A stretch of 64,000 bases of DNA, from the NCBI GenBank assembly GCA_934654795.1, contig CAKUGT010000004.1:1-64000 (forward strand), given 5' to 3'. Positions 16,226-25,110 of the stretch are shown here, piece after piece. The DNA comes from an uncultured Collinsella sp. (GTDB lineage Bacteria; Actinomycetota; Coriobacteriia; Coriobacteriales; Coriobacteriaceae). How positions within the stretch are numbered: position 1 is the stretch's first letter; each line of letters begins with the position of its first letter. Under the pieces are notes generated by a model. That model worked only from the letters and a program-made list of their open reading frames with translations. It made no database searches and was not told where the DNA came from. Made by a program: the position numbers and the translations under genes.

Positions 16226-18116
16226 GACATCCGCTCAAGCCCGTCCGGCCAATCTGGGGCAGACGCTCCGCCGCCTGCTCAGCTATATGGGCCACGCCAA
16301 GTTCTCGCTGCTTGCGGTAGGTGTGCTCGCCTCTATCGCCGCCATCGCGAGCCTTGCCGGCACCTATATGGTGCGCCCCATCGTCAACGGCCTGGCTACG
16401 GGCGGGGAGGAACTGCTTACCAAGCAGGTTCTCTTTACGGCCGCTATCTACGCCGCGGGCGTGCTCTCGGCCCTGGGCTACTCGCAAATCATGGTGCGCG
16501 CGGCCCAGCGCGTGGTGTCCGACATCCGCCGTGACCTGTTCGCGCATATCCAGACGCTGCCGCTCAGCTATTTCGACGGCACGCGCTCGGGCGACATCAT
16601 GAGCTTCTTCACCAACGATGTCGACACCGTCTCTGAGGCGCTCAACAACAGCTTTGCCAACGTGATTCAGGCGACCATTCAGGTGATCGGCACCACGGCC
16701 ATGCTCATCATCCTTAACTGGCAGCTCACGATTATCACGCTCGTGTGCGACGCGGCCATCGTGCTGTACGCGCGCTACTCGGGTATCCGCTCCAAGCGCT
16801 TCTTTGCCGCCCAGCAGGCGTCGCTCGGCGACTTGGACGGATATGTCGAGGAGATGGTCTCGGGTCAAAAGGTCATCAAGGTCTTTAATCACGAGCAGGC
16901 CAACGTTGCCGGTTTTGACACGCGCAACCAGGAGCTGCGCCGCACCGGTGGCGCCGCGCAGGCCTACGCCAACTCGATGGTGCCCATGACCGTGGTGATC
17001 GGGTATGCCAACTACGCGATCGTCGCGGTGGCGGGCGGCATGCTCTGCATCAACGGCCTGGCCGACGTGGGCGCGCTCGCGAGCTACCTGGTCTTTGTGC
17101 GCCAGGCTGCCATGCCCATCAACCAGTTCACGCAGCTGGGCAACTTCTTGCTCAACGCGCTGGCCGGTGCCGAGCGCCTGTTTGCCGCGATGGATTTGGA
17201 GCCCGAGGTGGACGAGGGCTGCGTGGAGCTGGTGCAGACGGGCGAGTCTGCATGGGCGTGGAAGATTCCCGAGGGCCGTGGCGTGGGCACGTACGGACAT
17301 CTGCACGACGTGGCCTCGGTCGACGATGCGGGTCGAGCGGTGGCGGCCGACGGCACCGAGCTTGTCACCGGCCTGGTGCCGCTTGCCGGCGACGTGCGCT
17401 TCCATGCCGTGGACTTTTCCTACGTGCCGGGCACGCGCGTGCTCACGGACCTCAACCTGTTTGCCAAGCCGGGGCAGAAGATCGCTTTTGTGGGTTCGAC
17501 GGGCGCCGGAAAGACGACCATCACCAACCTCATCAACCGCTTCTACGAGGTCGATGACGGTGAGATCACGTACGACGGCATTGATGTCAAGCATATCGCC
17601 AAGGCCAGCCTGCGCGGGTCGCTCGGCATTGTGCTACAGGATACGCACCTGTTTAGCGGCACCATTGCGCAGAACATCCGCTTCGGCAAGCTCGACGCAA
17701 CCGACGAGGAAGTGCGCGCCGCCGCCGAGGCCGCCTGTGCCGACTCGTTTATCCGCCGCCTGCCGCAAGGCTACGACACGCCGGTCACGGCCGATGGCGC
17801 CAACTTGTCTCAGGGCCAGCGCCAGCTGCTCGCCATTGCGCGCGTGGCCGTGGCCGATCCGCCGGTGCTCATCCTGGACGAGGCTACGAGCTCCATCGAC
17901 ACACGCACCGAAAAGCTCATCGAGCGCGGCATGGACCGCATCATGCGCGGGCGCACCACGTTTATGATCGCGCACCGCCTGTCCACCGTCCGCGACGCCG
18001 ACGCGATCATGGTCCTCGAGCACGGTCGCATCATCGAACGCGGCACCCACGAGGAGCTCCTCGCGTTGCACGGGGAGTACTGGCAGCTAGCGCACGGCTT
18101 AAAGGAGCTGGATTAA
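16218..18116 (+). CDS. ABC exporter half-transporter, catalytic partner
   Basis: This 632-residue partner has an N-terminal membrane domain and an ATPase with Walker A GSTGAGKTT near residue 430, signature LSQGQRQ and Walker B LILDEATSSID containing the catalytic Glu. Compared with its partner it carries an extra Gly/Ala/Val-rich segment of about 45 residues between membrane and ATPase domains (about residues 340-390). The ATG at 16218 has a strong AGAAGGAGG site lying inside the end of the upstream gene, and the two frames overlap by 8 bp, so 1:1 synthesis is likely. A 65 bp palindrome follows the stop. Confidence 0.93.
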   Translation: MPKTSAQARPANLGQTLRRLLSYMGHAKFSLLAVGVLASIAAIASLAGTYMVRPIVNGLATGGEELLTKQVLFTAAIYAAGVLSALGYSQIMVRAAQRVVSDIRRDLFAHIQTLPLSYFDGTRSGDIMSFFTNDVDTVSEALNNSFANVIQATIQVIGTTAMLIILNWQLTIITLVCDAAIVLYARYSGIRSKRFFAAQQASLGDLDGYVEEMVSGQKVIKVFNHEQANVAGFDTRNQELRRTGGAAQAYANSMVPMTVVIGYANYAIVAVAGGMLCINGLADVGALASYLVFVRQAAMPINQFTQLGNFLLNALAGAERLFAAMDLEPEVDEGCVELVQTGESAWAWKIPEGRGVGTYGHLHDVASVDDAGRAVAADGTELVTGLVPLAGDVRFHAVDFSYVPGTRVLTDLNLFAKPGQKIAFVGSTGAGKTTITNLINRFYEVDDGEITYDGIDVKHIAKASLRGSLGIVLQDTHLFSGTIAQNIRFGKLDATDEEVRAAAEAACADSFIRRLPQGYDTPVTADGANLSQGQRQLLAIARVAVADPPVLILDEATSSIDTRTEKLIERGMDRIMRGRTTFMIAHRLSTVRDADAIMVLEHGRIIERGTHEELLALHGEYWQLAHGLKELD

Positions 18117-18164
18117 CCCGTTCGGGCACGGTACTTTGGCCCTCCATGCCCCTTACTTCGCTTC

Positions 18165-18229
18165 AAACCGTCCCAACATTCGACGTTTTTCTCGATTTTG
18201 AGAAAAAGCATCGAATGTTGGGACGGTTT
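18165..18229. repeat. 65 bp palindrome, CCGTCCCAACATTCGA family, copy 1
   Basis: The 19 bp arms AAACCGTCCCAACATTCGA and complement are perfect, with further TTTTTCTC/GAGAAAAA pairing inside. It is followed by TT and lies 48 bp after an ABC gene. Three more copies of exactly 65 bp are at 19406, 23575 and 33924. Confidence 0.85.
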
Positions 18230-18330
18230 TTCTGTCATCCGATCGGGTGGAATCGCTAACTTGCATGTAAAGGTGTGCGAATCCGCGAGCAGGGGAATAA
18301 GGTTGGTTATCCGACTTCATTGGAGGGCTC

Positions 18331-19368
18331 ATGGACCTGCCGATCGTCCTGTCCCATAAGACTGCCTGGCTGTACCACAATGTGGCGCGCCCATCTGAGC
18401 CGCTTTCGCGAGCAAGCAGTCTATACGATGAGGACTCGCTTGCTAACGAGGCGGAGTCGACCGCGGACCTGCCCAAACTGGGGTTAGATGCCAAGGGGCT
18501 GAGAATATCTACGGCGGTCGAGATCGTTGCCGACTATCTGGTCTCACTTGGCATCCCGCATGAGGAGCTCGATCGTATCGACACGCTGGTTGGCTTCGAT
18601 TTTGAACGCTCTCGGCCGGCGGGTCTCCGACGCCACGTGTTTGGGGCGCCCATACCTTCGGATCACCTTATCGAGGTGGCAGAGGGTCTCTTGGTGGTTG
18701 ATGAGGCCATGTGCTTCGTCCAGGCGGGTTCGTGGATGAGTGAGCCCGAGCAGCTGGAATATGGGTATGAAATCTGCGCCCGATACCATTTGAATCATTT
18801 GTCGTCAGGCGATTATATCGAGATGGGGCAGAGGTATACCGTTGCCGACTTGATCGCTTATTGCGATGAGAACCGATCTCGTCAGGGGGCCACACGTGCG
18901 GCTGCCGTGCTCAAGCGCGTGCACGATGGTGCGCGGTCGCCCATGGAGACGGCCACCGCGATCATGGTCGTCGCGAAGCGTTCCCAAGGCGGGCTCGGGT
19001 ACACCAGGGTCGAGCTCAACCATCGGGTCGATGTTCCCAACGAGTTCAAATATCTCGCTAAGGCTGGGTATTTCGAGATCGATGTATATGCGCCTGCGAG
19101 CGGTACGGGGATTGAATACAACGGCTCTGACCATCTCGATAAACAGCGCAGTGCGTCTGACGCGGAGCGTATGACCGTTCTGAGCGCGCTGGGCTTTAGG
19201 ATGATCGTCCTCACTGGGACTCAGTTTGCCAATCAGTTGCAATTGCATCGGGCGATGAATGCCATTGCGCTCGCTATGGGTCTCAAATGCGACCGAAGCG
19301 AGACGTTCCAGAAGCGGCAGAATGACCTGCGGGAATTCGTGATTCGGCACTGGAACGGCGGCCTTTAG
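18331..19368 (+). CDS. Predicted PD-(D/E)XK (DUF559/Vsr-like) nuclease, AbiEi-like architecture
   Basis: This is a 345-residue protein of no named family that I can confirm. The C-terminal part reads as a restriction-endonuclease-like fold: a strand FEIDVYAP with Asp251, then GIEYNG with Glu262, a helix with DKQRSASDAER, and a last strand GFRMIVLTGTQF. The order before it (VLSHKTAWLYH..., a strand-rich middle with VFGAPIPSDHL, then SPMETATAIM) resembles actinobacterial proteins that join an AbiEi-like regulator region to a DUF559 nuclease-like domain. The function is inferred only from fold and could be DNA repair, defence or toxin-antitoxin control. The ATG follows GGAGGG. It is a single gene with a copy of the same 65 bp palindrome on each side. 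Confidence 0.6.
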   Translation: MDLPIVLSHKTAWLYHNVARPSEPLSRASSLYDEDSLANEAESTADLPKLGLDAKGLRISTAVEIVADYLVSLGIPHEELDRIDTLVGFDFERSRPAGLRRHVFGAPIPSDHLIEVAEGLLVVDEAMCFVQAGSWMSEPEQLEYGYEICARYHLNHLSSGDYIEMGQRYTVADLIAYCDENRSRQGATRAAAVLKRVHDGARSPMETATAIMVVAKRSQGGLGYTRVELNHRVDVPNEFKYLAKAGYFEIDVYAPASGTGIEYNGSDHLDKQRSASDAERMTVLSALGFRMIVLTGTQFANQLQLHRAMNAIALAMGLKCDRSETFQKRQNDLREFVIRHWNGGL

Positions 19369-19405
19369 GGGCGTCTGGCTTGTCTTCCGAGCCCTGCGGA
19401 CACCT

Positions 19406-19470
19406 AAACCGTCCCAACATTCGACGTTTTTTGCCAATATCGGGAAAAGCATCGAATGTTGGGACGGTTT
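19406..19470. repeat. 65 bp palindrome, CCGTCCCAACATTCGA family, copy 2
   Basis: It has the same 19 bp arms as 18165-18229 with a different, still partly self-paired interior (TTTTTTGCC...GGGAAAA). It lies 37 bp after the nuclease gene. Confidence 0.85.
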
Positions 19471-19601
19471 GAATGCTGAGAATGGGCTCGGGAAGCCCTT
19501 CTTGCTCGAATAGCCTGTCCTGTCGTACGCGTGTCGACCTAGTTCCTGTGTGCGGTACTATATTCCCTGAAGAATAATGGCCTGCGCGAGGGGAGGATTG
19601 C

Positions 19602-20657
19602 GTGGACGAGCGCCTGCAACATGACGGTTTTGGCCGCGACATCAACTACCTGCGCATTGCCGTTACCGACAAGTGCAATTTCCGTTGCATCTATTGCATG
19701 CCCGTCGACGGCGTAGCGCCGCGCGCACACGATGAGCTGCTCAGTGCCGAGGAAATTGCTCGCTTTGTGCGTCTGGTGGCGGGGGAAGGCATTCGCCGTG
19801 TGCGCCTGACGGGTGGCGAGCCGCTGGTCAGCCGCCGCATTATCCCGCTCATTCGCGACATCCGTGCGATCCCGCAGATCGAGGATATCTCGCTCACCAC
19901 CAACGGCGCGCTGCTGCCCAAGCTGGCGCCGCAGCTCAAAGACGCCGGGCTCGACCGCGTCAACATTTCGCTCGACACGCTCGACCCCACACTCTTCGGA
20001 AAGATCACGCGCCTGGGCCGGCTCGAGCAAACCATGGCCGGCATCGATGCGGCGCTTGCTTGGGGCTTTGAGCCGGTTAAGGTCAACTGCGTGGTGGTCC
20101 GCCGCCTCAACCAGGATGTGGCGGCCCTCGCGCGGCTGACCGTTGACCGTCCCATTCACCTGCGCTTTATCGAATACATGCCCATCGGCGACGAGCACAC
20201 GAGCTCGCATTGCGCCGTGGACCCGCACGCGCCTTCGTTCAATCCCGAGCTGTGGGACGCGAGCGACACAGTGCCGAGCGACGAGCTGCGGGCGCGCATC
20301 AATGCCGGGGCCGCCGCGGCTGGCCTGGGTGAGCTTGAGCCGCTCGACATCAACGACGCTCCTGCCGGCGCGGGCCCTGCGCGCTACTGGCGCTTCCCGG
20401 ACGCAGCGGGCACGGTCGGCTTCATTAGCGCCATGTCCAACCATTTTTGCGCGAGCTGCAACCGTCTGCGCCTGACGGCGGACGGCAGCGTTCGCCCCTG
20501 CCTGTTCAGCGATGCCGAGTATTCGGTGCGCGAGGCGCTGCGCCGTGGTGATGATATGCAGGTGCTTTCGATTTGGCGCGATGCCGTGGCCCACAAACCG
20601 CAGGAACACGCGATAATTGAGGGCACGCAACGATTTATGTCCCAAATCGGAGGATGA
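19602..20657 (+). CDS. moaA: GTP 3',8-cyclase MoaA (molybdenum cofactor synthesis)
   Basis: This 351-residue radical-SAM enzyme converts GTP to 3',8-cyclo-GTP, the first step of molybdopterin synthesis. The SAM cluster motif is CNFRCIYC (Cys25, Cys29, Cys32). The second iron-sulphur cluster motif is CASCNRLRLTADGSVRPC near residues 283-300. The protein ends in the GlyGly tail typical of MoaA. The start is GTG at 19602 behind GGGGAGG. The next gene starts 4 bp after its stop and encodes the next pathway enzyme fused to MobB. Confidence 0.96.
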   Translation: MDERLQHDGFGRDINYLRIAVTDKCNFRCIYCMPVDGVAPRAHDELLSAEEIARFVRLVAGEGIRRVRLTGGEPLVSRRIIPLIRDIRAIPQIEDISLTTNGALLPKLAPQLKDAGLDRVNISLDTLDPTLFGKITRLGRLEQTMAGIDAALAWGFEPVKVNCVVVRRLNQDVAALARLTVDRPIHLRFIEYMPIGDEHTSSHCAVDPHAPSFNPELWDASDTVPSDELRARINAGAAAAGLGELEPLDINDAPAGAGPARYWRFPDAAGTVGFISAMSNHFCASCNRLRLTADGSVRPCLFSDAEYSVREALRRGDDMQVLSIWRDAVAHKPQEHAIIEGTQRFMSQIGG

Positions 20658-20661
20658 TCAT

Positions 20662-21969
20662 ATGGCCAAGAGCAGGTACGCCGATGCCACCAAGGCCGCT
20701 CGCAGGGCCGCGATGTCAGCCCACAAAGCCACGTCTGCCAGCAAAGACGCCGCGACCGCGGCCGTGCAGCCGCCCGCGAGCGACAACGCCGCCGAGTCCG
20801 CCCGCGACGCACGCCGCGACGAGCTGACGCACGTGGACGCCAAGGGCGAGGTGCGCATGGTCGACGTATCCGACAAGGCCGAGACGCACCGCATCGCCAT
20901 CGCCGAGGGCACCATCCTCATGCATCCCGAGACGCAGGCGATGGTGCTGCAGGACCGCGCCAAAAAGGGTGACGTGCTCGCCTGCGCGCGCGTGGCGGGC
21001 ATCATGGCCATCAAGCGCACGAGCGACATCATCCCCATGTGCCATCCGCTGCTCATCACCAAGAGCAAGTGCGATATCGAGCCCATCGCTCCGGCAGGAA
21101 TGCCTGCCGAGGACGTGCCCGAGGGCTGGGCGCCGGCGCGCCTGGACGGGCAGGTCGGCTTTCATGTGCTGGTCACGGCGGGCGTGACGGGCAAGACGGG
21201 TATTGAGATGGAGACGCTGACCGGCGCGAGTGCCGCGTGCCTGACCATCTACGACATGTGCAAGGCCGTCGACCGCGGCATGGAAATCGTCGACGTGCGC
21301 CTGCTGCACAAGGAGGGCGGCCGCTCGGGCGTGTGGGATCGCGCAGAGCGCCAAGCCGCTGCTACTGAGGCCGTGGCCGCCGACGGTGCCGCGCTCGCGA
21401 GCGCACCCGTCGCCGTCGCGCCCGCAGCTCCGGCCCCGGCCGTCCCCGCGATCGCGTTTATCGGCTACCAGAACTCGGGCAAGACCACGCTCGTCGAGAA
21501 GGTTATCGCCGAGCTCACCCGCCGCGGCCTGCGCGTGGGTTCGCTCAAGCATCATGGGCACCACGGCTTTGATATCGATGTGCCTGCTAAGGATACGTGG
21601 CGCCATCACCAGGCCGGATCCAAACACGTGGGCCTCATCTGCGCCACGCGCTGGGCGGAGTACGCCGACACGCGCGAGGAGGACGAGATGCCCGCGCGCG
21701 AACTGCTGTCGCGCTACAACGACGTCGATGTGGTGATTATCGAGGGCTACAAGACCGAGGGCTTCGACAATATCGTGGTCGCGCGCTCCGGTGTCGACCG
21801 TCTGCGCGGCAAGAGCTCGCTCGACCTGGTCGACGGCCGCACACTGGCCCTCGCCTGCAACGAAGCCCTGGCGCGTCAGGCCTTCGACGCCGGCTTTGCG
21901 ACCCGAGCCATCAACATCAACGACGCCCGAGCCATTTGCGACCTGATCCAAGACCACCTTCAGGCTTGA
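20662..21969 (+). CDS. MoaC-MobB fusion protein (molybdenum cofactor synthesis)
   Basis: This 435-residue protein contains two enzymes. After about 45 Ala/Lys-rich residues, residues 50-235 are MoaC (cyclic pyranopterin monophosphate synthase), with MVDVSDK, the CHPLLITK metal/active-site loop, and GKTGIEMETLTGAS. An Ala/Pro/Val linker of about 30 residues leads to MobB at 265-435, a P-loop GTPase with GYQNSGKTTL, SLKHHGHHG and IIEGYK. MobB binds guanine nucleotide and aids guanylation of the cofactor. The fusion joins an early and a late step and is uncommon. The ATG at 20662 follows GGAGG. Only two Moco genes are present here, so the rest must lie elsewhere. Confidence 0.93.
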   Translation: MAKSRYADATKAARRAAMSAHKATSASKDAATAAVQPPASDNAAESARDARRDELTHVDAKGEVRMVDVSDKAETHRIAIAEGTILMHPETQAMVLQDRAKKGDVLACARVAGIMAIKRTSDIIPMCHPLLITKSKCDIEPIAPAGMPAEDVPEGWAPARLDGQVGFHVLVTAGVTGKTGIEMETLTGASAACLTIYDMCKAVDRGMEIVDVRLLHKEGGRSGVWDRAERQAAATEAVAADGAALASAPVAVAPAAPAPAVPAIAFIGYQNSGKTTLVEKVIAELTRRGLRVGSLKHHGHHGFDIDVPAKDTWRHHQAGSKHVGLICATRWAEYADTREEDEMPARELLSRYNDVDVVIIEGYKTEGFDNIVVARSGVDRLRGKSSLDLVDGRTLALACNEALARQAFDAGFATRAININDARAICDLIQDHLQA

Positions 21970-21975
21970 CGCTGC

Positions 21976-22075
21976 GCCGGCCCCAAGCACCCCATCTCGC
22001 CCCTCAAGCCGTCGCTCGCGTACCAAAGTACGCGTCGCTCCTCTTTCGGGGCGACCTGGGGCACTTGGAACCGGC
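21976..22075. repeat. 100 bp nested imperfect palindrome
   Basis: Arms pair in blocks: GCCGG/CCGGC, CCAAG/CTTGG, CCCC/GGGG and TCGCCCC/GGGGCGA. At the tip GCGTAC pairs with GTACGC around CAAA. It starts 6 bp after the moaC-mobB stop. It could terminate that operon but lacks a T tract. Confidence 0.6.
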
Positions 22076-22099
22076 TCGCTACGTTGCCATATCATTGGG

Positions 22100-22127
22100 C
22101 CACCACAGGCAGGCACCTTTGTGGTGG
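22100..22127. repeat. Palindrome, CCACCACA family
   Basis: CCACCACA pairs with TGTGGTGG around GGCAGGCACCTT and is followed by TTTTTG. The loop keeps the family's GGCACCTT on its right side. It probably works as a terminator. The remaining 170 bp before the MFS start hold no gene; a ribosome site is at 22286-22291. Confidence 0.6.
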
Positions 22128-22298
22128 TTTTTGCTTTGGTAGATGTTTGGGACATGCCTTAAAATCTACCAAGTAGTTCGTGCTGGCAAAAACGGAGAGA
22201 AGGGGCCCGATGCGTCCTTAACGTTTCATACGGATAGATTGAGTCGATGGCCGGTGGTCAATGTCCGCGGCCGTATTCGTATGCAACAAGGAGCCCTC

Positions 22299-23573
22299 AT
22301 GCCTACATCTCTATTTCCTAAATCCCAACCATCGCTGTCCACGCAAGCAAAGCGCCTGGTGGCAATGCGGTTTCTCATCTACACCGGCTTCCAGACCAGC
22401 TACTTTATCGGCGTTATCGGAACGCTCACCTATGCGGACGGCGCTTCGGTCGTCGCGACGTCGCTGGCCGTCCTGTTTATGAACGTCTTCGTGATCCTGG
22501 GGTCCTTTGCGGGCGGCGCGGCGCTCGACGCCCGGGGCCCGCGCCGCCATTTTCTGCTGAGCATCGTCGGCGCGCTGGCAACCGGCGCGGCGATCATCGC
22601 CTTTGGCAGCGCGACCGGAACAGTCCTTGCCGGCGCGGTGCTCTTGGGCTTTGTAATGGGGTTCGCTCAGCCCATCGCCACGTCCTATCCGGCCTACCTC
22701 ACCGACGACCCCGTCGAACTCAAAGACATCAACTCCACCATCACCATGTTCTCCAACGTGAGCATCATCGTTGGCCCCACGCTGGGCGGCTTTGTTGCGG
22801 CGGCAGCATCGTCACGCGCGGTGTTCGTGCTCATGATACTGTTCACCCTGCTCGCGCTCATTGCCGGCTGGGGTTTTAGACCGCAGGCGGGCCACATCGC
22901 CGGGCAAGTGAACAACGATTCGGCGGAGGAAGGAGAGCGCGCGGTCCAAAGCCCCAACACGTCCGCCCGCGCCACCTTCGCAGCCAGCATCAAGACGGTC
23001 TTCACCAACAGCGTTCTCGCCCTGCTCTTCTGCATCATCTTCCTCTCGAACTTTGGCTACGGCGCCTTCGATCCGCTGGAGTCGTTTTTCTATCGCGACG
23101 TCCTGCACGTCGGCGTCGAGTGGATGGGCTGGCTCTCGTCGGCCTCGGGCGTGGGCGCGGTGCTGGGTGCCGTGCTCGCGATCCGCTTGCCGCCGCACTT
23201 GGTAAACCTAAAAACGCTGCTCGTGGCGCTTATGTCCGTGGGCCTGGGAAGTCTGCTCTATGTGGGGACGCCGTACGTGGGTGTGGCCCTCGTCGGCCAG
23301 ATCGCCTTGGGCATAGCTTGGGGTGTCGTCAACCCGCTCCACAACACCATCGTGCAAACGACGGCGCCGCTCGAGCAACTCGGTCGCGTGAACTCGGTCA
23401 TGGGCTTTGGCAATATGTTCGCCGGCGTGGCGCCGCTGGCGATTGCCCCGTGGCTGGCGACAACATTTGGCGTACAGCGGACGCTCGTGGGGGCGGGCAT
23501 GGTCGTGACGGCGGTCCCTGCGGCGTTGCTGCTGTTTGGACGCAATCATTTGGATCGTGCCGTAAAGCGGTAA
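22299..23573 (+). CDS. Major facilitator superfamily transporter
   Basis: This 424-residue membrane protein has about twelve helices in two halves joined by a polar loop around residues 205-235 (NNDSAEEGERAVQ). The family's loop motif appears as GGAALDARGPRR after helix 2. The C-terminal half keeps GFGNMFAGVAPLAIAPWL. It resembles drug or peptide exporters of the MFS_3 type; the substrate is unknown. The ATG at 22299 follows AAGGAG; ATG at 22281 is a weaker alternative. Two palindromes of different families follow the stop, the first beginning 2 bp after it. Confidence 0.88.
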   Translation: MPTSLFPKSQPSLSTQAKRLVAMRFLIYTGFQTSYFIGVIGTLTYADGASVVATSLAVLFMNVFVILGSFAGGAALDARGPRRHFLLSIVGALATGAAIIAFGSATGTVLAGAVLLGFVMGFAQPIATSYPAYLTDDPVELKDINSTITMFSNVSIIVGPTLGGFVAAAASSRAVFVLMILFTLLALIAGWGFRPQAGHIAGQVNNDSAEEGERAVQSPNTSARATFAASIKTVFTNSVLALLFCIIFLSNFGYGAFDPLESFFYRDVLHVGVEWMGWLSSASGVGAVLGAVLAIRLPPHLVNLKTLLVALMSVGLGSLLYVGTPYVGVALVGQIALGIAWGVVNPLHNTIVQTTAPLEQLGRVNSVMGFGNMFAGVAPLAIAPWLATTFGVQRTLVGAGMVVTAVPAALLLFGRNHLDRAVKR

Positions 23574-23574
23574 G

Positions 23575-23639
23575 AAACCATCACAACATTCGATGAAAAT
23601 CGCGATTTTGCCGAAAAACGTCGAATGTTGTGATGGTTT
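23575..23639. repeat. 65 bp palindrome, CCGTCCCAACATTCGA family, copy 3 (variant arms)
   Basis: The arms read AAACCATCACAACATTCGA and pair perfectly with the right arm. Relative to copies 1, 2 and 4 the changes GTCCC to ATCAC are matched by GGGAC to GTGAT, so pairing has been kept. The interior is in the opposite orientation to copies 1 and 2. It starts 2 bp after the MFS stop. Confidence 0.85.
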
Positions 23640-23658
23640 GGCCCGTAGACGCCGCAAT

Positions 23659-23690
23659 CACCACAAAGGGGGCCAGGCACCTTTGTGGTG
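23659..23690. repeat. Palindrome, CCACCACAAAGG family
   Basis: CACCACAAAGG pairs with CCTTTGTGGTG, followed by GTTTTG. It lies 20 bp after the preceding 65 bp palindrome and before the HAD gene. Confidence 0.7.
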
Positions 23691-23784
23691 GTTTTGCACC
23701 AAAGCGCCCCGTGCGCGCCTTGGTATACCATGTACGCCGTTCACGAATACACCCCACACCGCCGCACAACCCAGAAAGGCCCCC

Positions 23785-24606
23785 ATGGACACCACCTTCA
23801 GCCACATCAAAGCCGTGTTCTGCGATATCGACGGTACGCTGCTCACGAGCCAGCACACGGTGTCCCCGCGCACCGTGGCGGCGATCCGCGCCCTGCGCGA
23901 GCGTGGCGTGCTCTTTGGCCTGTGCACCGGGCGCGACGCCCACGCGACCGAGGCCATGTACGAGCTCTGGGGCATCGAGGGCCTGGTGGACGTGCTCGTG
24001 GGCTGCGGTGGCGCCGAGGTCATCGACCGCGCGCACGGCATCAACGAGCTGAGCTACCCGCTGCCGGGCGAGACCATCGCGCGCATCTGCAAGCACATGG
24101 CGGACCTTCCGGCGACGCCCGTCTGCCCCCGAGACGGCGTGTTCTACGTGCCCGAGAGCAACGCGTGCGTCGAGCACCTGTCGCGCGTCGATGGCGTGCC
24201 CTACCAGGTGGTCGATTTTGCCGAGTTTTTGCGCGAGCCGCAGCCCAAGGTGATGTTTACCATGGCGCCCGAGGTAATGCCGCGGGTGATTGAGCGGGCG
24301 TCGACGTTTGCCGATAACACCGTTAAGGCGGCGGCTCTGCAAACCACGCAGCGGCTCTACGAGTTCATGGATCCGCGCGTGTCCAAGACGCGCGGCCTTG
24401 TGCGCGTGGCGGAGCTCAACGACATGGAGCTCCAGAACATCTGCGTGTTTGGCGATGCCGATAACGACACCTGCATGGTGGCCGACGCCGGCGTGGGTGT
24501 GGCCATGGCAAACGGCAGCGCCGCCACCCGTGCCGCCGCCGACTTTGTAACCGCCAGCAACGACAAAGACGGCATCGCGATCTTTATCGAGGAACACCTG
24601 CTATAG
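23785..24606 (+). CDS. HAD-superfamily phosphatase, Cof-type (IIB)
   Basis: This 273-residue cytoplasmic hydrolase shows the four HAD motifs. CDIDGTLL has the nucleophile and acid aspartates, LCTGRD follows, a lysine sits in RVSKTRGL, and FGDADNDTCM leads into GVGVAMANG. The cap between motifs II and III is the alpha/beta IIB type. Cof-type enzymes remove phosphate from sugar phosphates, pyridoxal phosphate or FMN precursors; the exact substrate cannot be assigned. The ATG at 23785 follows AGAAAGG. Palindromes of the CCACCACAAAGG family lie on both sides. Confidence 0.9.
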   Translation: MDTTFSHIKAVFCDIDGTLLTSQHTVSPRTVAAIRALRERGVLFGLCTGRDAHATEAMYELWGIEGLVDVLVGCGGAEVIDRAHGINELSYPLPGETIARICKHMADLPATPVCPRDGVFYVPESNACVEHLSRVDGVPYQVVDFAEFLREPQPKVMFTMAPEVMPRVIERASTFADNTVKAAALQTTQRLYEFMDPRVSKTRGLVRVAELNDMELQNICVFGDADNDTCMVADAGVGVAMANGSAATRAAADFVTASNDKDGIAIFIEEHLL

Positions 24607-24618
24607 CGCTGGGGGAGA

Positions 24619-24653
24619 GCCACCACAAAGGGAACAGGCGCCTTTGCGGTGGC
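24619..24653. repeat. Palindrome, CCACCACAAAGG family
   Basis: GCCACCACAAAGG pairs with CCTTTGCGGTGGC (one wobble) 13 bp after the HAD stop. Beyond it, 24654-24991 is AT-rich, gene-free DNA; a small hairpin (CGGTCGA/TCGACCG) near 24798 is the only structure I see. Confidence 0.65.
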
Positions 24654-24991
24654 CTCAGGCGATTTGGGCAAATTGATGCCTAAAATCTGTGGGAAAATTC
24701 AAATATTGTTGTCTGAACATCATGCTTCTAACCACCGATGGGTTTAAGATATTCTCATCAATTTGGTAGGATATTCATCCCGGTTAATGACCTACCGCTC
24801 ACGGTCGATTTTCGACCGTTCACAGGATGTTTGCTATTGAGCAAAATGTTGTGCAAATAAATCTAATGCCATTAAAAATTAATAGGCAACTAAATTACCA
24901 GCAGAAACAAAAAATAGATACCGAATAAACGAAGGTAAATCTGAGCAAATGTCAAGAGAATTGAGAACTCGCTACAAAAATGTCGGTTTTG

Positions 24992-25021
24992 TTGCTCAGA
25001 TGTTTAAACAATCGTTATAAT
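24992..25021 (+). promoter_or_regulatory. Promoter of the pilus operon
   Basis: TTGCTC (24992-24997) and a perfect TATAAT (25016-25021) are 18 bp apart, 90 bp before the first pilus gene, in a strongly AT-rich stretch. Confidence 0.65.
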
Positions 25022-25110
25022 TGCATTACTAAACGAGCGCAATTACAGATTGCGCAGATACGTTTGATGGTGAAAGAGCAAGATCGCGGTCTCTTGGGGA
25101 GGAGACATCG

